64,000 nt of DNA from Corynebacterium aurimucosum ATCC 700975 (GTDB lineage: Bacteria; Actinomycetota; Actinomycetes; Mycobacteriales; Mycobacteriaceae): assembly GCF_007672725.1 (NCBI RefSeq), contig NZ_VDTC01000008.1:105482-169481 (forward strand), given 5' to 3'. Below are positions 57,524 to 64,000 of the stretch, in pieces. The position numbers were made by a program, and so were the translations under genes. Under the pieces are notes generated by a model. It searched no databases. It was not told the DNA's origin and saw nothing but the letters and a program-made list of their open reading frames with translations. Every line of letters begins with the position of its first letter. The stretch's first letter is position 1.

Positions 57524-59623
57524 ATGTCGACTGATATTCGCTCGGCAGCCGAGGCCATCCTGGATGGCATCGGCGGGGCGGAGAACATCACCTCTCTCAC
57601 GCACTGCGCCACCCGCCTGCGCTTTGAGCTGGCTGATGCCTCCAAGGCAGACAAGGAAACACTCGAGGCCATCCCCAAGGTCATGGGTGCCGTGCCCCAG
57701 GGCGGCCGCAACTACCAGGTTGTCATCGGCGGTGACGTGGCCACGGTCTATGACGAGATCAAGGCCCTCCCGCAGATGAAGAACCGCAACCAGTCCGGCG
57801 GCCAATCTAATGACGATGTCAAGGCCGCCGCCCGCGCCAAGTCCAAGGGCAAGCTGCCGTGGATGGATGCCTTCTTCGAGTACCTCTCGGATTCCTTCCG
57901 CCCGATTCTGGGCGTGCTGCTGGGCGCTTCCCTCATCATCGCCTTCGCGTCCGTCCTGGACGCTTTCGGCGTCGTGGACTTCCGTTCCCCGGACAAGCCG
58001 GCCTCCTGGTTCTTCGTGGACGCCATGTGGCGCTCCGTGTTCTACTTCCTGCCGGTGATGGTGGCCTACAACGCTGGTAAGAAGCTGCGCATTGACCCGT
58101 GGGTCCCAGCCACCATCATGGCGGCGCTCTTCACCCCGGAGTTCCTGAATCTTTCGGAGAACCCCGCCGTCCAGTGCGTCACCAACGACACCCTCGGCGC
58201 TGAGCAGTGCTCCATCGAAATCTTCGGCATGACCATGCAGCTGCAGGACTACGGCGGAAACGTCTTCGTCCCGCTCATCATGGCGGCCGTCGCCGCACTC
58301 TTCTACAAGGGCTTCCAGAAGATCATCCCGTCCGCGGTGCACATGGTCTTCGTTCCCTTCCTGACCCTGCTCTTCCTCATCCCGCTGACCGCCTTCCTCA
58401 TTGGCCCGTTCGGCGTGTGGGCCGGTAACGGCATTGGCGCTGGCCTGTCCTGGATGAATGACAACGCCCCGTTCGTCTTCGCCCTGGCCATCCCGATGCT
58501 CTACCCGTTCCTCGTCCCGCTGGGCCTGCACTGGCCGCTCAACGCCCTCATGCTGGTCAACATTCAGACTTTGGGCTATGACTTCATCCAGGGCCCGATG
58601 GGCGCATGGAACTTCGCCTGCTTCGGCGCTACCGCTGGCGTGTTGGCACTGTCCATCCGTGACCACGACACCGTGATGCGCCAGACCTCCGGCTCTGCCC
58701 TCCTGGCTGGCCTGCTCGGCGGCGTGTCCGAGCCTTCCCTCTACGGTATCCACCTGCGCTACAAGAGGATTTACCCGCGCATGCTGGTGGGCTGCTTCGC
58801 TGGTGGCCTGACCGTGGCCCTGTTGACCCTGGGCACGAACGGCATTACTACCGACGCCTTCGTCTTCACCTCCCTGCTGACCATCCCGGTCTTCACCCCG
58901 ATGGCCAAGTACGCCATCGCCATCGCAGTGGCCTTCTTCGTGGCCTTCTTCCTCATCCTCTTCACCGACTACCGCACCCCGGAGGAGCGCGCTGAGGCTA
59001 AGGCCGCCCGCGAGGCAGCCGAGAAGGCCGAGCTCGACAACGCCGACAACGCCGCGCTTGCCGACGCCCCCGCAGCAACCGCCGCTGCCGGCGCTGGCGC
59101 CGGTGCCGCCACCGCAACCGCCACCAAGGCTGACGCCTCGGCCAAGGCCGCCGAGCCCGCCGCTGGCACCACCACCGACATCGCCTCCCCGGCTGCCGGC
59201 AAGGTTGTCCCCATGGCTGAGATCGATGACCCGGTCTTCTCCGCCGGCACCCTGGGCGACGGCGTGGGCATCGTCCCCGAGAACAACGAGGTATACGCCC
59301 CCGTCAGCGGCACCGTCATGAGTGCCATGAAGTCCGGCCACGCCTACGGCATCAAGACTGAAGACGGCGTGGAGGTCCTCGTCCACATCGGCATCAACAC
59401 CGTGAAGATGAAGGGCGAAGGTTTCGCCCCAGCCGTCAAGAAGGGCGACACGGTCAAGCAGGGCGAGCTGCTTGCCACCGTTGACTTTGCCAAGGTCACC
59501 GAAGCCGGCTACGACACCACCATCGTCTTGGCCGTCACCAACACCAAGGCGCTGTCCGCCGTCACCCCGGCTGGCCTGAACCACGCCGCCGCTGGCGATA
59601 CGGTCATCACCACGACCCGCTAA
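57524..59623 (+). CDS. ptsG: PTS glucose/beta-glucoside-family EIIBCA permease
   Basis: The 699-residue protein imports and phosphorylates a sugar. The EIIB domain (about 1-85) has the phospho-cysteine 28 in THCATRLRF. EIIC (about 105-475) has about ten membrane helices and closely resembles C. glutamicum PtsG (GPMGAWNFACFG, SEPSLYGIHLRYK). After an Ala-rich linker (about 495-550), EIIA (about 555-699) has the phospho-histidine 621 in LVHIGIN. The B-C-A order fits both PtsG and BglF. I lean to the PtsG lineage, but control by a RAT and a BglG-type protein is more typical of beta-glucoside genes, so sugar specificity is open. Confidence 0.88.
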   Translation: MSTDIRSAAEAILDGIGGAENITSLTHCATRLRFELADASKADKETLEAIPKVMGAVPQGGRNYQVVIGGDVATVYDEIKALPQMKNRNQSGGQSNDDVKAAARAKSKGKLPWMDAFFEYLSDSFRPILGVLLGASLIIAFASVLDAFGVVDFRSPDKPASWFFVDAMWRSVFYFLPVMVAYNAGKKLRIDPWVPATIMAALFTPEFLNLSENPAVQCVTNDTLGAEQCSIEIFGMTMQLQDYGGNVFVPLIMAAVAALFYKGFQKIIPSAVHMVFVPFLTLLFLIPLTAFLIGPFGVWAGNGIGAGLSWMNDNAPFVFALAIPMLYPFLVPLGLHWPLNALMLVNIQTLGYDFIQGPMGAWNFACFGATAGVLALSIRDHDTVMRQTSGSALLAGLLGGVSEPSLYGIHLRYKRIYPRMLVGCFAGGLTVALLTLGTNGITTDAFVFTSLLTIPVFTPMAKYAIAIAVAFFVAFFLILFTDYRTPEERAEAKAAREAAEKAELDNADNAALADAPAATAAAGAGAGAATATATKADASAKAAEPAAGTTTDIASPAAGKVVPMAEIDDPVFSAGTLGDGVGIVPENNEVYAPVSGTVMSAMKSGHAYGIKTEDGVEVLVHIGINTVKMKGEGFAPAVKKGDTVKQGELLATVDFAKVTEAGYDTTIVLAVTNTKALSAVTPAGLNHAAAGDTVITTTR

Positions 59624-59642
59624 AAAGCCCCACGCTAACCCT

Positions 59643-59693
59643 GACTAAGCTGGCTCGATGGAACCACCATCGTGGCCGGCTTTAGTCGTTTTA
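59643..59693 (+). terminator. hairpin between the PTS gene and the antiterminator gene
   Basis: GACTAAGCTGGC (59643-59654) pairs with GCCGGCTTTAGTC (59675-59687), with an inner GATGG/CCATC hairpin, followed by GTTTTAA. It may partly end PTS transcription. I see no second RAT here. Confidence 0.65.
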
Positions 59694-59715
59694 ACCCCAA
59701 CCAGAAAGGTGCCTT

Positions 59716-60543
59716 GTGCAACTGTTGCGAGTGTTCAATAACAACGTCGTGCTCGCACGCCGCGGCGCGGAGGACGTGATCGTCACCGGACGCGGAATCG
59801 GCTTCCAGGCTCACCCCGGCACTGAGGTTGACCCCGCCAAGGTGGTCAAGGTCTTCGTCCCGGATTCTGGCCGCGACCCGGACCACCTGGCCGCCATGAT
59901 CGCCGGCATTCCCGGCGAATACGTTCAGCTGGTCATCGATGCCATGCACTCCGTCGACATGTCTGAGGCGCTGCGCAGCAAACTCACCTTGGTCGTCGCG
60001 ATTGCGGACCACATCCACGGTGCCGTCAACCGCGGCAACGCCGTGTCTTATCCCCTCGAAGCCGAGGTGCGCCACCTCTACGCCGAAGACTTCGCCCTCG
60101 CGCAGCAGCTACTCACGGCCATCAACGGCGGACTCCATAAGCCACTGGCTCCCGACGAAGCCGTGGCCATCACACTGCACTTGGTCAACGCCGGCTTCGC
60201 AGTGGGGGATCTCTCCGGCACCTACCGCATGACGGGTCTGATCCAGCAGATCCTGGCCGTTATCGGCTCGCACATCGATACGGAGCTCAATAGCGAGGAC
60301 ATCTCCGTCGCTCGCTTCATCACGCACCTGCGCTACCTCTTCGTGCGCATGGCGGAGCACCAGCAGCTGGACTCGGACGACCGCCAGGTGGCCACCGCCA
60401 TCTCCGCGCGCTACCCCGATGCCGTCGAGACCGCCCAGATGGTAGCCAACCTCATTGAGCTTCGCCTCGACAGCGCTCTAACCCCCGATGAGGTCTCCTA
60501 CCTGACGCTGCACATCGCGCGCCTGGAGGAGGCCTCCGCCTAA
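59716..60543 (+). CDS. BglG/LicT-family transcription antiterminator
   Basis: The 275-residue protein has an N-terminal CAT RNA-binding domain (about 1-55: LLRVFNNNVVLAR, GRGIGFQAHPG) and two PTS regulation domains, PRD1 (about 65-170) and PRD2 (about 175-275). PRD histidines are visible in DAMHSVDM, ADHIHGAV, TLHLV and FITHLRYLF. Such proteins bind a RAT when their PRDs are dephosphorylated by the cognate EII during sugar uptake. The RAT at 57399 and the EIIBCA just upstream complete the circuit. GTG start with AGAAAGG upstream. Confidence 0.93.
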   Translation: MQLLRVFNNNVVLARRGAEDVIVTGRGIGFQAHPGTEVDPAKVVKVFVPDSGRDPDHLAAMIAGIPGEYVQLVIDAMHSVDMSEALRSKLTLVVAIADHIHGAVNRGNAVSYPLEAEVRHLYAEDFALAQQLLTAINGGLHKPLAPDEAVAITLHLVNAGFAVGDLSGTYRMTGLIQQILAVIGSHIDTELNSEDISVARFITHLRYLFVRMAEHQQLDSDDRQVATAISARYPDAVETAQMVANLIELRLDSALTPDEVSYLTLHIARLEEASA

Positions 60544-60575
60544 GCCATCACCCCGCTTAGGCTATTGACACCAAC

Positions 60576-61466
60576 CTAAGCCGCCGGCGCCTCAACAGCA
60601 CCCTCAGCGGGCGCGTCAACAGCACCATCGACTGGCGCCTCAGCACCGCCTTCCACGGGTGCCACCGGCTCTGCCACGGTGATGATGTTGTCCTCGTAGC
60701 CCAGTTCGCCACCGACGAACTTGCCGCCACAGGTGATGAGGACCAGACGGTTTTCTCCCTCCGTGTCATTGACCACGTCTGGGAATCCCGCGCCCTTCGG
60801 CAGACGGTACGGCGCCTCCGTCACACGGAACTTGCGCTCCTCACCGTCAATGAAAACGGTGAACTCCTGCCCTTGCTCCAGGGTGGTGAACTTCTCCGCA
60901 AAGCCCGTTCCCTGACCCTGGTAGTTGATGTGGCCGGTGATAACGCTGGAGCCCACCGGGCCAGCCTCGCCCGGTACTGCGGAGGCAGAGTACCAACCCA
61001 AGCGCTGCACATCGCGCGGCGGAATCAGCATGCCGGTATCCGTGACCTGAATCGGGTCCACGGCGGCGAATTCATCGTTGATGCCCAAGGACATGGCACC
61101 GAAGCCACGGAACTCACCCGGTGCCGCATCAATCTCCTTATCCTGCTCACCGGAGTCATCCACGAAGGGATCATTGTTCGTCGTGGGTGCCTCAGCGCTT
61201 TGCGACGTCTCCGCCGACTCTCCCGCATTATCTTCCGCGGAATCATCGCCATTGCGGCCCGCATAGATCACCAATTGCACGATGACCAAGATGACCGCGA
61301 TGAGCGCCACCAGACCAATGAGCAGCTTCTTATTGCCCTTCTTCGATTCGCCCGCTGACTGCTCCTCACCGGCACGGTGCTTCGCCCCGGCGGCCTCCCC
61401 GGCAGTCTCACCCGTGGAATCGGCGGGGTATTCCGGAATATCGTTCTGTTGGCTTTCGTCAGCCAT
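60576..61466 (-). CDS. class F sortase
   Basis: The 296-residue protein has a cytoplasmic polar N-terminus, one membrane helix (about 47-69) and an extracellular sortase domain. His179 in SSVITGHINYQ and Cys246 in LVLITCGGKF are the catalytic pair. The tail after about residue 266 is an Ala/Glu/Pro/Val-rich repeat-like extension. The place where class F enzymes often read YRDN shows YEDN (257-260), so the catalytic arginine is not obvious. An AAGGAGC ribosome-binding site precedes the ATG. It follows, on the same strand, a large surface-protein gene that could be its substrate. Confidence 0.86.
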   Translation of the reverse strand: MADESQQNDIPEYPADSTGETAGEAAGAKHRAGEEQSAGESKKGNKKLLIGLVALIAVILVIVQLVIYAGRNGDDSAEDNAGESAETSQSAEAPTTNNDPFVDDSGEQDKEIDAAPGEFRGFGAMSLGINDEFAAVDPIQVTDTGMLIPPRDVQRLGWYSASAVPGEAGPVGSSVITGHINYQGQGTGFAEKFTTLEQGQEFTVFIDGEERKFRVTEAPYRLPKGAGFPDVVNDTEGENRLVLITCGGKFVGGELGYEDNIITVAEPVAPVEGGAEAPVDGAVDAPAEGAVEAPAA

Positions 61467-61569
61467 AATCTCTGCTCCTTGTGACTGTCTTCTAGTTATG
61501 GGCTTCTAGCTTCTAAAAGTCTTCGCTATGGGGTTTCGTTGTAAACAATAGTCTAAGAGTCATACGACG

Positions 61570-61603
61570 AATCCCCTCCAGCGTTTTCACCCTGGAGGGG
61601 ATT
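61570..61603. terminator. hairpin downstream of the surface-protein gene
   Basis: AATCCCCTCCAG and CTGGAGGGGATT are perfect 12-base complements around ten bases, 67 bases past the surface-protein stop. No T-run follows on the minus strand, so it is a candidate terminator or RNA-stability hairpin. Confidence 0.6.
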
Positions 61604-61669
61604 GTCCTAATCATTTCCTGCCCCTACCACGCCCAGCCGGTGAGGGCCGGGATGGTGTTGCAGTGCGGA

Positions 61670-64000
61670 CTACTTGATGAAGTCCTGCATGCCTGGGTCA
61701 AGCTGGGTTGCACCGGAAGGTACGTGCTTGATCTCCACGCGGTGCGTGTTGGACGGCACCGGCTGACCGAAGTCCTGCGGCTGGTTAGCAGCATCCTCCG
61801 GCGGGGTTGCGTCCAGGACGGTAACCTCGCGGTCATCGCGGCCGGTGTTGTCGTGGGACTCACCGTGGTTGTTGCCACCATCGTGGCCACCGTTGCCACC
61901 ATCATGTCCGCCGTTGCCACCGTTGTGGCCACCGTCGGTGATGATCTTGATCAGGCCCAGACCCGGGATGAGCAGCAGCCACCACGGCAGGTCCTTCTTC
62001 GAGCTGCCCTTGTCTCCGTCATTGTCCTTGCCGTCGCCCTTATCCGGGGTATCGGAAGGCTTGTCGGAGTCAGAGGTAACCGTCTGGTTCTTGTCGTTGA
62101 TGTCCTTGTGCTCAGCAATATGGTTCGGGTTCTCCGGATCAGTACCCGGAGTCTCCTCGCCCTTGTCGTTGACCTCAACCGAAGTCAACTCCTCGAAAGC
62201 AACCGCAGCCTCAACCGGCTCCGTCACAGACTCATCAACAGTGATCTCAACGACAACCTCACCGTTAGCAGACTCCGGAGTAAAGGTCTTCTCACCCTCA
62301 CCCAGGACGGTCTTGCCGTCCTCCTTGGAAATCAGCTCAGCAAACAGGGTGTATTCCTTACCCGGAACCAGGTTCTCGTAGGTAACACGGTCGTTGACCT
62401 GCGCACCAGCAACAACCTCGGTTGCACCGTTAGCAAAGTCAGCATTCGTCGAAATCTTCGGCTTGCCAGACTCATCATCGCCCGACTTCGGAACCGTCTG
62501 GTTCTTATCGTTGATGTCCTTGTGCTCAGCAATATGGTTCGGGTTCTCCGGATCAGTACCCGGAGTCTCCTCGCCCTTGTCGTTGACCTCAACCGAAGTC
62601 AACTCCTCAAAAGCAACCGCAGCCTCAACCGGCTCCTTCACAGACTCATCAACGATGATCTCAACAACAACCTCACCGTTAGCAGACTCCGGAGTAAAGG
62701 TCTTCTCACCCTTACCCAGAACGGTCTTACCGTCCTCCTTAGAAATCAGCTCAGCAAACAGGGTGTATTCCTTACCCGGAACCAGGTTCTCATAGGTAAC
62801 ACGGTCATTGACCTGCGCACCAGCAACAACCTCGGTTGCACCGTTAGCAAAGTCAGCATTCGTCGAAATCTTCGGCTTGCCAGACTCATCATCGCCCGAC
62901 TTCGGAACCGTCTGGTTCTTATCGTTGATGTCCTTGTGCTCAGCAATGTGGTTCGGGTTCTCCGGATCAGTACCCGGAGTCTCCTCGCCCTTGTCGTTGA
63001 CCTCAACCGAAGTCAACTCCTCAAAAGCAACCGCAGCCTCAACCGGCTCCTTCACAGACTCATCAACGATGATCTCAACAACAACCTCACCGTTAGCAGA
63101 CTCCGGAGTAAAGGTCTTCTCACCCTCACCCAGAACGGTCTTGCCGTCCTCCTTGGAAATCAGCTCAGCGAACAGAGTGTATTCCTTACCCGGAACCAGG
63201 TTCTCATACGTCACCGTATCGTTAACCTGCGCACCAGCAACAACCTCGGTTGCACCGTTAGCAAAGTCAGCATTCGTCGAAATCTTCGGCTTACCAGACT
63301 CATCACCCGGCTCACGCGGAGTCGTGGACTCAGACGGCTCCTCACCAGGCTTATCCGGCGTGGTGGACTCACACGGGTCATTCGGGGTCGTGGACTCACC
63401 CGGCTTACCCGGAGTGGTCGACTCGCCAGGCTTGCCCGGAGTGGTGGACTCACCCGGGTTGTTCGGAGTGGTCTCCTCGCCCGGCTTAGACGGGGTCGTG
63501 GACTCACAGGTCTCGTCACCCGGCTTGTTCGGAGTCGTCGACTCAGACGGCTCAGTGGTCTTCTCAGTCGTCTTCGGAGTCGTCGACTCAGATGGCTCCT
63601 CACCAGGCTTATCCGGGGTCGTAGACTCACACGGATCGTTCGGAGTGGTGGACTCACCCGGCTTACCCGGAGTGGTCGACTCACCAGGCTTGCCCGGAGT
63701 CGTTGACTCGCCCGGATTATTCGGGGTAGTCTCCTCGCCCGGCTTAGACGGGGTCGTGGACTCGCAAGTCTCGTCGCCCGGCTGCTCCGGCGTGGTGGAC
63801 TCAGACGGCTCATCCTTAGAGGTCACAGTCTGAGCCTTATCATTGATGTCCTCGTGCTTAGCAATGTCGTTCGGGTTCTCCGGATCAGTACCCGGAGTCT
63901 CCTCGCCCTTGTCGTTGACCTCAACCGAAGTCAACTTCTCAAAAGCAACCGCAGCCTCAACCGGCTCCTTGACGGACTCATCAACAGTGATCTCAACAAC
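61670..64000 (-). CDS. VaFE-repeat surface protein, partial (C-terminal 776 codons)
   Basis: The frame is open to the right edge, so the N-terminus and signal peptide are outside the window. It contains three full VaFE-type domains (each 138 residues, ending AAVAFEELTSVEVND) and part of a fourth nearest the edge. This family forms Thr-Gln ester cross-links; candidate residues are the Thr in KISTNADF and the Gln in DKNQTV. Between the fourth and third lies a stalk rich in ESTTP and KPGE. The C-terminal region has SSKKDLPWWLLLIPGLGLI, a hydrophobic segment, then a Gly/His/Asn-rich stretch and about 60 polar residues ending PGMQDFIK. No LPXTG is visible. It is probably a cell-surface adhesin or stalk. 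Confidence 0.85.
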   Translation of the reverse strand, partial: VVEITVDESVKEPVEAAVAFEKLTSVEVNDKGEETPGTDPENPNDIAKHEDINDKAQTVTSKDEPSESTTPEQPGDETCESTTPSKPGEETTPNNPGESTTPGKPGESTTPGKPGESTTPNDPCESTTPDKPGEEPSESTTPKTTEKTTEPSESTTPNKPGDETCESTTPSKPGEETTPNNPGESTTPGKPGESTTPGKPGESTTPNDPCESTTPDKPGEEPSESTTPREPGDESGKPKISTNADFANGATEVVAGAQVNDTVTYENLVPGKEYTLFAELISKEDGKTVLGEGEKTFTPESANGEVVVEIIVDESVKEPVEAAVAFEELTSVEVNDKGEETPGTDPENPNHIAEHKDINDKNQTVPKSGDDESGKPKISTNADFANGATEVVAGAQVNDRVTYENLVPGKEYTLFAELISKEDGKTVLGKGEKTFTPESANGEVVVEIIVDESVKEPVEAAVAFEELTSVEVNDKGEETPGTDPENPNHIAEHKDINDKNQTVPKSGDDESGKPKISTNADFANGATEVVAGAQVNDRVTYENLVPGKEYTLFAELISKEDGKTVLGEGEKTFTPESANGEVVVEITVDESVTEPVEAAVAFEELTSVEVNDKGEETPGTDPENPNHIAEHKDINDKNQTVTSDSDKPSDTPDKGDGKDNDGDKGSSKKDLPWWLLLIPGLGLIKIITDGGHNGGNGGHDGGNGGHDGGNNHGESHDNTGRDDREVTVLDATPPEDAANQPQDFGQPVPSNTHRVEIKHVPSGATQLDPGMQDFIK
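62087..63328. repeat. three tandem 414-base repeats (VaFE domains)
   Basis: Units start at about 62087, 62501 and 62915 with a period of exactly 414 bases and very high identity between copies, down to silent positions. A diverged fourth copy starts near 63829. The near identity suggests recent duplication or gene conversion. Confidence 0.92.
63321..63820. repeat. duplicated 258-base stalk segment
   Basis: The stalk-coding segment from 63321 recurs from 63579, a period of 258 bases (86 residues). Within each copy the nine-residue theme ESTTPxKPG is itself repeated. Each copy encodes two cysteines. Confidence 0.88.

Noticed and set aside
57503..59584. 693-codon open frame on the minus strand
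   Set aside because: It is antisense to the PTS EIIBCA gene, rich in Gly, His and Glu, without any domain.
61640..63706. 688-codon open frame on the plus strand opposite the VaFE gene
   Set aside because: Its periodic Leu/Arg/Val sequence simply mirrors the 414-base and 258-base repeats of the real gene.
62087..63820. Regular repeats that might suggest a CRISPR array
   Set aside because: The units are 414 and 258 bases long, in frame and coding for VaFE domains and a stalk. There are no short repeat-spacer units and no cas genes.

Overview
The window looks like chromosomal DNA of a Corynebacterium species: G+C rich (roughly 60-65 percent by eye) and strongly syntenic with the mycolic-acid actinobacteria. 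Diagnostic pieces are the ftsH-folE-folP-folB-folK-DUF3180-DUF6779-DUF2520-panC order, a porH-porA pair of tiny cell-wall porin genes between groEL2 and ppk2, the glnX-glnH-pknG operon beside ackA-pta, and the def/GNAT/xthA versus DUF3263/LytR_C arrangement. I place it near the C. aurimucosum / C. minutissimum / C. striatum group only as a guess. I saw no tRNA, rRNA, prophage, insertion sequence or CRISPR array.

Layout. 1-10496 (minus): one tightly overlapping run of dacB, tilS, hpt, ftsH, the folate genes, three membrane or unknown proteins and a partial, unusually short PanC-like gene. 10566-12069 (plus): inorganic pyrophosphatase, two long palindromic repeats and a DUF559-type nuclease-fold protein. 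12085-16560: an S41 peptidase, FtsX-like permease and ABC ATPase, divergent from a two-component system. 16693-20041: a large unrecognised protein built of two degenerate copies, a rhodanese, a hicA remnant with an intact hicB, and a MarR regulator. 20042-24025: a Pls/PosA-type single-module NRPS-like enzyme. 24107-27773 (minus): ppk2, porA, porH, groEL2. 28064-31502: a divergent oligopeptide transporter and M20 dipeptidase. 31682-38098: a complete Mrp Na+/H+ antiporter operon. 38187-41790: a GT87 glycosyltransferase, a GCS2-family ligase and LytR_C/DUF3263 genes. 41807-45704: def, GNAT, xthA, cls. 45937-49339 (minus): MFS exporter, ABC-2 exporter, NUDIX. 49424-54563: glnX-glnH-pknG. 54590-57175 (minus): ackA and pta. 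57524-60543: a PTS EIIBCA and its BglG-type antiterminator, with a recognisable RAT/terminator in the leader. 60576-64000 (minus): a class F sortase and a large VaFE-repeat surface protein running off the right edge.

How the parts relate. The left operon joins folate and pantothenate supply with purine salvage, tRNA-Ile modification and membrane proteolysis. GlnX, GlnH and PknG form the known amino-acid-sensing kinase pathway that controls 2-oxoglutarate dehydrogenase through OdhI. The PTS leader, EIIBCA and antiterminator make a self-contained sugar-responsive switch. The most unusual signals are the RAT/terminator ahead of a glucose-type PTS gene, a family of five long intergenic palindromes, the duplicated unknown protein at 16693, the NRPS-like enzyme with its candidate MarR operator, the face-to-face leaderless promoters between DUF3263 and def, and the VaFE surface protein with a cysteine-bearing duplicated stalk and no visible LPXTG motif.

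Limits: all calls come from reading the sequence. Starts were chosen from ribosome-binding sites, overlaps and remembered family N-termini. Exact transmembrane boundaries and substrate specificities are not established.
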